From Fluviicola sp. (GTDB taxonomy: Bacteria > Bacteroidota > Bacteroidia > Flavobacteriales_D > Crocinitomicaceae): a DNA stretch of 21,054 bases. Below, one piece after another: positions 14,349-20,819 of the stretch (position 1 is the first letter of the stretch; the number at the start of each line of letters is the position of its first letter). Where the stretch lies: positions 1 to 21,054 of the forward strand of contig NZ_JASLCN010000161.1 in NCBI RefSeq assembly GCF_030151805.1. Reading direction: 5' to 3'. The position numbers were made by a program, and so were the translations under genes. Below the pieces are notes generated by a model that was not told the origin of the DNA, made no database searches, and was given only the letters and a program-made list of their open reading frames with translations.

Positions 14349-15080
14349 TCAGATATGTTTAAGGCTATTTATCAGAGTCATTGTTCCGGTAACAACTACC
14401 AGGATGAGTACAGCATATTTGAATTGGATTTCCGAAAACCGGGTCAATAGTTTTTTACCGATGAATGTTCCGGTAATGCCAACTACCAATAAGATCGGTA
14501 TCAGGTAGTAATCGTGTTTGTGCATGTATCCATTGGAAAAGTAGACGATACTTCTGCTCAAATCAATACCCAGATCAATAATGGCAGAGGTGGCGATGAA
14601 ACGTTCTTTGTCGAGATTGAAAGCTGCCAATGTCAAACCCCGAATAGCTCCGCCGGTTCCTAGAAGACCAGTAGTTAGGCCGGATAATGCTCCGCCCGCA
14701 ATGGAGTTGGTAGTTGTTGGTTTCAGCTGTAGGTTTTTATACACCATGAGCAGCAAGCTCAGAACGATAAGAAAAATGGATAGAATGATCTGAAGCAGTG
14801 ATCCGTTTACAAAGCGACTTAAGAAAGCACCTGCAATCACGAAAAGAATTGCCGGAATCCCAATCGTTAGAACCAGCTTTTTATCAAAACCCTTTCTGAA
14901 AAGTGCAATTTTTGAAACATTGCTGGATAAATGAAAAAGTGCGGTAATACCCAGAACGGAATGAAAATCGAAAAAATAACCGGCTATCGGAACAAAAAAC
15001 ATGGATGATCCGAAACCGCCGACTGTACCCAGGATTTCAGCAATAAGCGCGAGAATAATAAACAAGGGTAAGAATTGCAT
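14349..15080 (-). CDS. TSUP-family (TauE/SafE) membrane transporter
   Basis: At 243 residues with about seven or eight membrane segments, this is a typical member of the family, which exports sulphite or other sulphur-containing or organic anions. The two internal-repeat signatures are present: GTVGGFGSSMFFVP at residues 18-31 in the first half and GLTTGLLGTGGAIRG at about 134-148 in the second. The substrate cannot be told from sequence. It is the last gene of the doxX-usp-hsp20 run, 50 bp after the Hsp20 stop. A hairpin lies in that gap, so its transcription may be reduced relative to the genes before it. Sulphite or thiosulphate export would fit a low-oxygen, sulphur-linked metabolism, but this is inference. 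Confidence 0.88.
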   Translation of the reverse strand: MQFLPLFIILALIAEILGTVGGFGSSMFFVPIAGYFFDFHSVLGITALFHLSSNVSKIALFRKGFDKKLVLTIGIPAILFVIAGAFLSRFVNGSLLQIILSIFLIVLSLLLMVYKNLQLKPTTTNSIAGGALSGLTTGLLGTGGAIRGLTLAAFNLDKERFIATSAIIDLGIDLSRSIVYFSNGYMHKHDYYLIPILLVVGITGTFIGKKLLTRFSEIQFKYAVLILVVVTGTMTLINSLKHI

Positions 15081-15098
15081 ACGGCTTTTTTAGTTGAA

Positions 15099-15124
15099 AA
15101 CTGCCCGGGTTCTACCGGACAGTT
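15099..15124 (-). terminator. Hairpin between hsp20 and the TSUP gene, terminator or attenuator
   Basis: On the minus strand, AACTGTCCGG pairs with CCGGGCAGTT over ten positions (one G-T pair) across a 6-base loop, starting 6 bp after the hsp20 stop codon. A short T-rich stretch, TTTCAACT, follows. With a weak T-tract it may act as a partial terminator or mRNA-end stabiliser rather than a full stop. Confidence 0.55.
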
Positions 15125-15130
15125 ATGAAT

Positions 15131-15568
15131 TCAGGAAACCTGGATCTTTTTCTTAAGAGTTGGTTTACTTTTTTTCTTTTTGGGGATAGTCAGTTGAAGA
15201 ATACCCTCCTGGTAAACAGCTTCGATTTTGTCTTCTTCCACGTTTTGAGGCAGGTTGAATGTACGTGAGAAAGATTTTCTTTCGAATTCCTTCTTTGTGT
15301 ACCGTTCATTCGATTTAGTTGTTTCACGTTCTTTATCGGCACTAATGGTAAGATAAGCCCCTTCGACATCGATCTTAAAGTCTTTTTTAGAAAAACCTGG
15401 AACTGCCAATTCGGCGTGAAAAGCTTCATCACTTTCTTTGATGTTCACAGCCGGAAACAAATCTGCTCCATGAAACGGCCATTGGTTCGAAAAAAAACGA
15501 TCCGTAAAGAAACCGGACCAGTCCGGTACGGCTAATTCTTCGTTTTTAGATGTTTTTACTGGTTTCAT
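15131..15568 (-). CDS. Hsp20/alpha-crystallin small heat-shock protein
   Basis: This 145-residue ATP-independent holdase is of usual length for class A bacterial small heat-shock proteins. The alpha-crystallin domain runs from about residue 40 (PAVNIKESDEAFHAELAVPGF) to 130, with KKDFKIDVEGAYLTISADKE and the closing EGILQLTIPK motif that is diagnostic. A short basic C-terminal tail, KKKKSKPTLKKKIQVS, follows; its IQV corresponds loosely to the I-X-I oligomerisation motif. It lies 48 bp after the upstream hypothetical gene in a leftward run that begins at doxX. No CIRCE-like or tandem-box promoter is found just upstream. A TATGTTTA at 15585-15592 (minus strand) is the only weak -7 candidate. 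Confidence 0.95.
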   Translation of the reverse strand: MKPVKTSKNEELAVPDWSGFFTDRFFSNQWPFHGADLFPAVNIKESDEAFHAELAVPGFSKKDFKIDVEGAYLTISADKERETTKSNERYTKKEFERKSFSRTFNLPQNVEEDKIEAVYQEGILQLTIPKKKKSKPTLKKKIQVS

Positions 15569-15616
15569 AACTTATTTTTAAGGTTAAACATACAGGTAGT
15601 TCATTCGGTATTGCTT

Positions 15617-16009
15617 CTAATAATATTCAGGTTTATCCGGCTCAATTCCTTTACTCAGGAATTCCCCTTCTTGATTTTGTTCCGCTAATGTCCACGTATC
15701 CGTTAAAACTGTTTCCAGCCAAACCTTTCCGGATTTTCGGAATACTTGCAGGCCCAATCCATATTTGTTCCATAAAAGCTGTTCCAGTTCATTGACTTTC
15801 ATATCAGGAGAAATAACAATTTCACCGGAATTATGGATCGTGCGGCAATCTTTGAGAAGTACATCCTTACGAATTAAAAACTGGAGAGACGTAGCCTGCC
15901 CGGATTCGTGTCTTTTTGAAAAAAATTCCAACTTCAGAAAAGGGAAAACCTGGTTAAATGAATCACGTATCTGCGAAATACTTTGCTGGTCGTTAATAAT
16001 TACTTTCAT
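15617..16009 (-). CDS. Conserved hypothetical protein of the stress cluster
   Basis: I do not recognise a named domain. From the ATG at 16007-16009 the protein has 130 residues and begins MKVIINDQQSISQIRDSFNQ, a start similar to what I recall for uncharacterised Bacteroidota relatives. An ATG at 16031-16033 would add eight residues and overlap the universal stress gene by 8 bp; the choice is open. The visible layout is a beta-strand, a helix, FPFLKLEFF, then VISPDMKVNELEQLLWNKYGLGLQVFRKSGKVWLET, a mixed alpha/beta fold. There is no signal peptide or membrane segment, so it is cytosolic. It sits between the universal stress and hsp20 genes, which suggests a role in the same stress response. 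Confidence 0.75.
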   Translation of the reverse strand: MKVIINDQQSISQIRDSFNQVFPFLKLEFFSKRHESGQATSLQFLIRKDVLLKDCRTIHNSGEIVISPDMKVNELEQLLWNKYGLGLQVFRKSGKVWLETVLTDTWTLAEQNQEGEFLSKGIEPDKPEYY

Positions 16010-16025
16010 TAGATATGAAGTTGGT

Positions 16026-16847
16026 TTATTCATGGAGAATTAATAAAGGAGTGAGATTGTGGAAGCTCATGGCTTTTGTCAACGGTTCCCGGAACAAGCG
16101 CCCTATCAGAGAATGTTTCCGGGATATCATCGTCACCAGATCAATGTCATGTTTCTTGACAAAATCATTAATCCCATTGACAATGTCCGGATGTTCCACT
16201 TCAAAAAAAGTATGGTATGTTTGTTTCAATGACTTTTCTATCCGGAAACTTTCAGCAATTTCTCCAAATGTTGGGATAATTTGTGCTTCAGTGAATACAT
16301 TCAGGATACAAATATGCGATTTGAATGTTGAAGCAAGCTCTTTAAGAGGTTTCAGAACAAGGGAATCATCGGTTTCAGTAAAGTCAACTGCCAGTACTAT
16401 TTTTTTAGGCACTCTGAATCTCACTTGTTTGTCAATAATCATGATGGGTATTGTTGTTTTCCGAATCAGTGTTGACGCCGTACTCCCCAATATTTTTTCC
16501 TGCAGGTAACCGGTTCCCTGAGCTCCTATTACAATGAGATCTACATATTGCTTTTTAGCATAGGAGGAAATGACGTCTACCGGGTTTCCCCCAATGGTGG
16601 TGTAACTTATTTTTAAATCAGAATTGGATTTTTCAATAGACTTTTTTAGCTTTTCCAGGTTATCCAGAGCTTCTTTTTTCAGGTATTGTTCTGTGGTTGT
16701 AAGAATCGAATTTTCTACAAACACAGGTATGGGATAAGCATGTAGTAAGACGAGTTCCGTCTCGGTTTTTTTAGCCAGTTGCACTGCATAGTCCAGGGCA
16801 TTGTCAGATAGCTTTGAAAAATCTGTTGGTACGAGTATTTTTTTCAT
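16026..16847 (-). CDS. Tandem universal stress protein (two USP domains)
   Basis: The 273-residue protein carries two USP domains, roughly residues 1-145 and 148-273. The first is complete: MKKILVPTDFS at the start, with D8 at the nucleotide site, and the ATP-binding pattern G-2X-G-9X-G-S, visible as GAQGTGYLQEKILGST near 108-123. The second domain starts VPKKIVLAVDFTETDD. It has no full glycine-rich loop, only MISRKHSLIGRLFREPLTKA, so it probably does not bind ATP. Tandem USPs of this kind are common in low-oxygen and dormancy gene sets. The gene starts 12 bp after doxX and is probably controlled from the doxX promoter. What it senses or protects is not known. Confidence 0.93.
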   Translation of the reverse strand: MKKILVPTDFSKLSDNALDYAVQLAKKTETELVLLHAYPIPVFVENSILTTTEQYLKKEALDNLEKLKKSIEKSNSDLKISYTTIGGNPVDVISSYAKKQYVDLIVIGAQGTGYLQEKILGSTASTLIRKTTIPIMIIDKQVRFRVPKKIVLAVDFTETDDSLVLKPLKELASTFKSHICILNVFTEAQIIPTFGEIAESFRIEKSLKQTYHTFFEVEHPDIVNGINDFVKKHDIDLVTMISRKHSLIGRLFREPLTKAMSFHNLTPLLILHE

Positions 16848-16859
16848 GATTTCAGAGTT

Positions 16860-17285
16860 TTATGATTTAAAGAATATATGATCTAGTGAGAAACTATGCC
16901 ATTCGGGAGGAGTCATTAAAAGAAGCAGGAGCAATACCAATCTTGGGAATACGTGACGTGTATCCCAAAGCGGTTCATTTATTCCAAAGCCAATTCCTGC
17001 AATGATGAGGTTTAATCCGAGGAGATACAGAATTATGAATTCAAATAACCCGAAGATCAGTAGTGCGCCACAAATTAATTCTGTGTAAGAAGTGAATAGT
17101 GCTGCAATTGAAGTCAGGGATCGTGGTATGCCTTTCACAGCGAATCGTTTCTGGTAAGCATCAATTACATTTTTCATTCCGATTTTGACCACCGCATCAT
17201 AGCCTTGAAAGAGAAAAAGAATCCCCAGAAATATACGTGCAATTGTTACTGCTGAAACGTAATGGTATTGTTCGATAATTTCCAT
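16860..17285 (-). CDS. DoxX-family membrane protein
   Basis: From the ATG at 17283-17285 the protein has 141 residues with four predicted membrane segments: about 11-27 (TIARIFLGILFLFQGYD), 61-80, 83-101 and 108-124. The first segment, with AVTIARIFLGILFLFQGYDAVVK, is the usual DoxX start. A longer frame begins at 17345, but its extra 20 residues span the promoter -7 element at 17302-17309, so the internal ATG is clearly right. DoxX proteins are small quinone- or redox-linked membrane proteins of mostly unknown biochemical role. It heads the leftward operon with the USP, hypothetical, hsp20 and TSUP genes. It is transcribed divergently from the kinase gene, and its promoter carries two perfect regulator boxes. 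Confidence 0.85.
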   Translation of the reverse strand: MEIIEQYHYVSAVTIARIFLGILFLFQGYDAVVKIGMKNVIDAYQKRFAVKGIPRSLTSIAALFTSYTELICGALLIFGLFEFIILYLLGLNLIIAGIGFGINEPLWDTRHVFPRLVLLLLLLMTPPEWHSFSLDHIFFKS

Positions 17286-17301
17286 GACTATTGTTTTAAG
17301 A

Positions 17302-17366
17302 CAAAAGTAGGGGGTGTTAAAACAGATGGAAATGAGGGCTGTCATTATTTAACATGATGTGTGTCA
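17302..17366 (-). promoter_or_regulatory. Regulated promoter of the doxX-usp-hsp20 operon with two TGA-N6-TCA boxes
   Basis: On the minus strand the -7 element is TACTTTTG (complement of 17302-17309), a full match. Box II, TGA-N6-TCA at 17333-17344 (centre 17338.5), and box I at 17355-17366 (centre 17360.5) are both perfect. They lie exactly 36.5 and 58.5 bp from the last base of the -7 element. The box II flanks read AATGA-N6-TCATT. The predicted start near 17297 gives a leader of about 11 bases to the ATG at 17285. There is no good -33 element, as expected if an activator recruits the polymerase. Confidence 0.8.
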
Positions 17367-17606
17367 GTAAGTTTTTCAGGTAAAAGAATGACTTGTCCTG
17401 GGGTTAGGTAATTTTTTTAGTCACACAGATTTATGTTTGTCTTCATCTGTCAATTGATGGATTCTTTGGTGTAATCCCTGCTTTGACTATTCGAAATTTG
17501 TGCTGCCTAACGTTCGACTGAGCTCACGCTGATACTGATACCCATCCGTACCGTGTGAAAGATGAGTACATCACCTATATTTAGTATAGGATACAACATA
17601 AAAGAA

Positions 17607-17671
17607 TGATCAGTTTCAGCACAAAAGATGACAAAAATCATCTGGTTTGCCCAGGTCGTCTTTTACTTTTG
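17607..17671 (+). promoter_or_regulatory. Regulated promoter of the kinase-regulator operon with two TGA-N6-TCA boxes
   Basis: The -7 element is TACTTTTG (17664-17671). Box I, TGA-N6-TCA, is at 17607-17618 (centre 17612.5). Box II is at 17629-17640 (centre 17634.5) and extends to the 18-bp perfect inverted repeat AGATGA-N6-TCATCT at 17626-17643. Distances to the last base of the -7 element are 58.5 and 36.5 bp. With a start about five bases after the -7 element, box II would be centred near -41.5, the class II activator position. This would make the operon autoregulated if its own response regulator binds here. Confidence 0.8.
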
Positions 17672-17685
17672 ATCTCGGGTCAAAA
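17667..17685 (+). promoter_or_regulatory. Second palindrome at the kinase-operon start site
   Basis: TTTTGA-N7-TCAAAA is a perfect inverted repeat overlapping the -7 element and predicted transcription start. It ends 14 bases before the ATG at 17700. Its N7 spacing differs from the activator boxes. It could be a site for a second regulator or a low-affinity autorepression site; chance cannot be excluded in AT-rich DNA. Confidence 0.3.
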
Positions 17686-17699
17686 AGTGTATATTCGTT

Positions 17700-18902
17700 A
17701 TGGAATATGAACTGAGAAAAATGGAAAGTAAAGAAGGAATTGATGCGTTGTTTTTGCATGCTACTGAAGGAATTTTGGTCACGAATGCGGAAGGAAAAAT
17801 CACGCGTATCAATCCCAGTGCTGAAAAGCTTTTCGGTTATCGATCAGGAGAATTAACAGGTTTAAAAATAGAATCGTTGATACCTTCCAGATTCACACAT
17901 AAGCATGAGAATAACAGAACGAATTACGGACATCATCCGCATGCCAGATCAATGGGATTGGGTATGGAGTTGTTCGGTCTGAAAAAAGATGGCTCTGAAT
18001 TTCCGGTTGAGATCAGTCTAAGTCCGTATAGTAACGACGAAGGAAATTTTGTTATTGCTTTTATACTGGACATAACGTTACGAAAAGAATCTGAACTTAA
18101 GTTGAAAAGCTATTCGGAAGACCTGGAGAAACAGGTCAAAAACAGGACTCTTGTTCTGGAAGAAGCAATCAAAGAACTGGAAAGGACCAAAAAAGAGTTG
18201 GATACTTCTTTGGCTAAAGAGAAAGAGTTGAATGAAATGAAATCGAGGTTTGTGTCGATGGCTTCGCATGAGTTTCGAACTCCGCTTACGACCATGATGT
18301 CATCCCTTTCATTGGTTGTCAAATATAATGAACGGAATGATCCGGATAATCATGCAAAGCATATCCGTAAAATCGAAAAATCCATTGTCAACCTGACAGA
18401 TATTCTCAATGATTTCCTTTCCGTTTCCAAACTGGAAGAGGGCAAAGTCGAAAATGTACCGGAAGAATTAAATCTCAAGCAATTCCTGTTGGATATCAGT
18501 TCCGAAATGCAAGGGATGTTGTCTGAAAAACAGGTGATTACTCAGCAGTATTCGGGAGAAGAGCAGGTGTTTCAGGATCCCAAGTTACTGCGGAATATCC
18601 TGTTTAATTTAATTTCAAACGCAATTAAATTTTCTCCCGAAGAAGGTGTAATAGAATTAAATACTCAAGTCAGTGAGCACGCTATTTCGATTTTGATAAA
18701 AGATAAGGGTATCGGAATCAGTGAGCAGGATCAGCAACATCTTTTTGAACGGTTTTTCCGGGGAGGGAATGCGGCGAATATTCAGGGAACCGGGTTAGGA
18801 CTGAATATTGTTGCACGATATGCAGAGCTTATGAGTGGGAAAGTCACCATTGAAAGCATTCAGAATAAAGGAACCATTGTTACATTATTCATTCCACGTT
18901 AA
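17700..18902 (+). CDS. Soluble PAS-domain sensor histidine kinase
   Basis: The 400-residue kinase has no membrane segment, so it senses a cytoplasmic or diffusible signal. Residues about 12-128 form a PAS domain (FLHATEGILVTNAEGKITRINPSAEKLFGY to VIAFILDITLRKE), followed by a coiled coil (130-180). HisKA has the phosphoacceptor H190 in MASHEFRTPL. The ATPase domain has its N-box at N303/N307, G1 as DKGIGI at 335-340 and G2 as GTGLGL at 363-368. H69 lies roughly where FixL has its haem ligand, but the FixL arginine in the GIGR motif is methionine (GLGM), so haem sensing is only possible. Nine bases separate it from the response regulator gene, its evident partner. Its promoter carries the tandem boxes. 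An ATG at 17721 is an alternative start. Confidence 0.93.
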   Translation: MEYELRKMESKEGIDALFLHATEGILVTNAEGKITRINPSAEKLFGYRSGELTGLKIESLIPSRFTHKHENNRTNYGHHPHARSMGLGMELFGLKKDGSEFPVEISLSPYSNDEGNFVIAFILDITLRKESELKLKSYSEDLEKQVKNRTLVLEEAIKELERTKKELDTSLAKEKELNEMKSRFVSMASHEFRTPLTTMMSSLSLVVKYNERNDPDNHAKHIRKIEKSIVNLTDILNDFLSVSKLEEGKVENVPEELNLKQFLLDISSEMQGMLSEKQVITQQYSGEEQVFQDPKLLRNILFNLISNAIKFSPEEGVIELNTQVSEHAISILIKDKGIGISEQDQQHLFERFFRGGNAANIQGTGLGLNIVARYAELMSGKVTIESIQNKGTIVTLFIPR

Positions 18903-18911
18903 ACAAGCTTT

Positions 18912-19970
18912 ATGAAAAAGATATTACTCATCGAAGACAATCCGGACATTCGTGAAAATACGGCTGAAATTCTGGATTTGGCACAGTATAAAGTATTAAC
19001 CGCTGAAAACGGAAAAGAAGGAGTGCAGCTTGCTCTCAAGGAACTTCCTGATTTGATTATTTGTGATATCATGATGCCTGTTCTTGATGGATATGGCGTG
19101 CTGCATTTGCTGTCCAAAAATGAATCTACAGCAGGTATTCCTTTCATTTTTCTGACGGCTAAGGCTGATCGCGGGGATATGCGTAAAGGAATGTCCATGG
19201 GAGCAGACGATTACCTGACAAAACCTTTCAATGACCAGGAATTACTTAGTGCCATTGAAACCCGGCTGAATAAAAATGACCTTTTAAAGAAACAATTTGA
19301 AAAGAATATAGATGGAGTTCATCATTTTTTGAATGAAGCCAAAAGTTTTGAATCGCTGAAGCAGTTGTCTGAATCACGCGATATCAGGTATTTCAAAAAG
19401 AAGGATGCTGTTTTTCATGAAGGGACATATCCCAGAGGAGTTTATTTTATTCATAAAGGAAAAGTAAAGATTTATCAGAAAAACGATCAGGGTAAAGAAC
19501 TCATCAGCGCCTTACATAAAACGGGTGATTTTTTCGGTTTTCTGTCTTTGCTGAAAGAGGAGCAATATATACACTCTGCTACTGCCTTGGAAGATACTGA
19601 GATTTATATGATTCCCAAAGATGATTTCTTTTCTCTTATATACAGAAACACGGAAGTTGCTCGAAAATTCATTGAATTGCTTTCAAATAATCTGCTTGAG
19701 AACGAGCAGCAATTAATACGTTTGGCTTATAATTCCGTGAGAAAGCGAGTAGCCGAAGCATTGGTGAAGTTATCAGATACCTATAAAAACGAAACCGATA
19801 AGCAATTCAGTATGAATGTTTCGCGGGAAGACCTGGCCAATTTGGTTGGTACTGCCAAAGAAACAGTGATCCGTACTTTGAGTGATTTTAAAGATGATAA
19901 GTATATCGATATTTCAGGAAGCACCATCACGATCCTGGATTACGATAAATTAGTTTGTATGAAAAACTGA
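18912..19970 (+). CDS. Response regulator with receiver plus Crp/Fnr-type DNA-binding half
   Basis: The 352-residue protein joins a receiver domain (1-120: acidic E8/D9, phosphoacceptor D52, T82, K104) to a cyclic-nucleotide-type sensor domain (about 145-260) and a Crp-type helix-turn-helix (about 285-350). The recognition helix AKETVIRTLSDFK keeps the E---R pair of CRP and FNR, with isoleucine where FNR has serine. No N-terminal cysteine cluster is present, so no FNR-type iron-sulphur centre. The pocket reads GFLSLLKEEQYIHSAT instead of GE...RSAT, so cAMP binding is unlikely. Phosphorylation by the upstream PAS kinase is the likely signal. It is the best candidate for binding the tandem TGA-N6-TCA boxes at four nearby promoters, one of them its own. 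Binding is inferred. Confidence 0.92.
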   Translation: MKKILLIEDNPDIRENTAEILDLAQYKVLTAENGKEGVQLALKELPDLIICDIMMPVLDGYGVLHLLSKNESTAGIPFIFLTAKADRGDMRKGMSMGADDYLTKPFNDQELLSAIETRLNKNDLLKKQFEKNIDGVHHFLNEAKSFESLKQLSESRDIRYFKKKDAVFHEGTYPRGVYFIHKGKVKIYQKNDQGKELISALHKTGDFFGFLSLLKEEQYIHSATALEDTEIYMIPKDDFFSLIYRNTEVARKFIELLSNNLLENEQQLIRLAYNSVRKRVAEALVKLSDTYKNETDKQFSMNVSREDLANLVGTAKETVIRTLSDFKDDKYIDISGSTITILDYDKLVCMKN

Positions 19971-19995
19971 TCCTGATATCGATTCATTCAAATTC

Positions 19996-20060
19996 TGAGT
20001 AGTATCATAATGTGCTGTGATTGAGATCATTTTGTTTGAAGCTCCCTTAGCGTTTCTTTG
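19996..20060 (+). promoter_or_regulatory. Regulated promoter of the BON gene with two TGA-N6-TCA boxes
   Basis: Box I, TGA-N6-TCA, is at 19996-20007 (centre 20001.5). Box II is at 20015-20032 with its core at 20018-20029 (centre 20023.5): CTGTGA-N6-TCATTT, which also has an Fnr-like TGAT-N4-ATCA core. The element TTTCTTTG (20053-20060) matches TAnnTTTG at seven of eight bases and ends exactly 36.5 and 58.5 bp from the box centres. The predicted start is near 20065, 21 bases before the ATG at 20086. The longer GTG frame starting at 20017 would put the start codon inside box II, which supports the ATG. Confidence 0.75.
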
Positions 20061-20085
20061 TCATGTAATCTTAAATGAAGTCATC

Positions 20086-20757
20086 ATGAAAACAAATGAA
20101 CAGTTACAAAAAGATGTCCAGGATGCCATTAAATGGGAACCATTATTGAGAGCCGCAGAAATCGGAGTTATTGTTAAAGATGGAATTGTTACTCTGACAG
20201 GCACAGTAGATAATTATGCTAAAAAACTACAGGCAGAGAAAGCTGCAAAAAGTGTTTCAGGTGTAAAAGCAATTGTAGAAGAGATGGAAGTGAAGTTTTC
20301 CAATTCTCAAAAGAAAGATGATACTGATATTGCCGAAGATATTATTTTGATCTTAAAAACAGATTTTCTTGTCCCGAATGAAAAGGTGCAGGTAAAAGTT
20401 GAGAACGGCTGGGTTACACTGGAGGGTGAAGTGCATTGGAATTTTCAACGGGAAGCTGCTAAACGTGCAATTGAACATATTAGAGGTGTATGTGGAGTAT
20501 TCAATCATTTAAAAATCAAATCTGAAATCAACGATGAGATCGAACAAAAGGCAATTGAATCGGCACTTCATCGCAGTTGGGCAATTAATGCTGATCATAT
20601 AAGAGTACATGTTCAGGGAAGAACAGTTAAACTTACGGGTACGGTAGCTTCTTTGTATCAAAAAGAAGAAGCAAGTCGCATTGCATGGAAAACTCCGGGT
20701 ATCTGGCATGTTGAGAATGAATTGGAGGTTGATTACGAATACGCCCTGGTTGATTAA
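20086..20757 (+). CDS. Protein with three BON domains
   Basis: From the ATG at 20086 the protein has 223 residues and three BON domains, about 1-70, 78-145 and 150-218. Each shows the pattern of a helix with W- or I--D, V-V--G-V-L-G-V, then A---A---GV--V-N-L. Examples are VIVKDGIVTLTGTVDNYAKKLQAEKAAKSV, VKVENGWVTLEGEVHWNFQREAAKRAI and VHVQGRTVKLTGTVASLYQKEEASRIA. BON domains bind phospholipids or other surfaces. There is no signal peptide, unlike periplasmic OsmY, so it should be cytoplasmic or bound to the inner face of the membrane. The GTG at 20017 adds 23 residues with no family match and is rejected. It is the third rightward gene of the island, with its own regulated promoter and a terminator after it. 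Confidence 0.9.
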   Translation: MKTNEQLQKDVQDAIKWEPLLRAAEIGVIVKDGIVTLTGTVDNYAKKLQAEKAAKSVSGVKAIVEEMEVKFSNSQKKDDTDIAEDIILILKTDFLVPNEKVQVKVENGWVTLEGEVHWNFQREAAKRAIEHIRGVCGVFNHLKIKSEINDEIEQKAIESALHRSWAINADHIRVHVQGRTVKLTGTVASLYQKEEASRIAWKTPGIWHVENELEVDYEYALVD

Positions 20758-20765
20758 AATAATTG

Positions 20766-20796
20766 AAGGTGGAAAAATGAGTTTTCCACCTTTCTT
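20766..20796 (+). terminator. Intrinsic terminator after the BON gene
   Basis: AAGGTGGAAAA (20766-20776) pairs with TTTTCCACCTT (20782-20792) across the 5-base loop ATGAG, an 11-bp perfect stem. It is followed by TCTT, a short T-rich run. Some read-through to the next gene, which starts 24 bp later, is possible, as no clear promoter lies in between. Confidence 0.75.
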
Positions 20797-20819
20797 GGTT
20801 AAATTAAATATTCAGAAAA

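Larger units (their letters stand above)
17286..17699. other. Divergent regulatory region between doxX and the kinase gene
   Basis: The 414-bp spacer has no gene. It contains two divergent promoters with two TGA-N6-TCA boxes each, described as separate entries, and a TTTTGA-N7-TCAAAA palindrome at the kinase start. The middle (about 17370-17600) shows no element I can support, apart from ordinary short inverted repeats. Confidence 0.7.

Noticed and set aside
17286..17345. N-terminal extension of the DoxX frame from the ATG at 17345
   Set aside because: The added 20 codons cover the -7 element and box II, and the DoxX family pattern starts at the internal ATG.
17646..17671. TTTG-N14-TAnTTTTG pattern, also seen before the membrane-protein gene, as a -35-like promoter
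   Set aside because: A 14-base gap is too short for the known Bacteroidota promoter spacing, and the doxX and BON promoters lack it. The tandem boxes explain these promoters better.
17700..18100. FixL-type haem PAS domain in the kinase
   Set aside because: H69 aligns roughly with the haem histidine, but this position is common in PAS domains and the FixL arginine is absent. Not enough to claim oxygen sensing.
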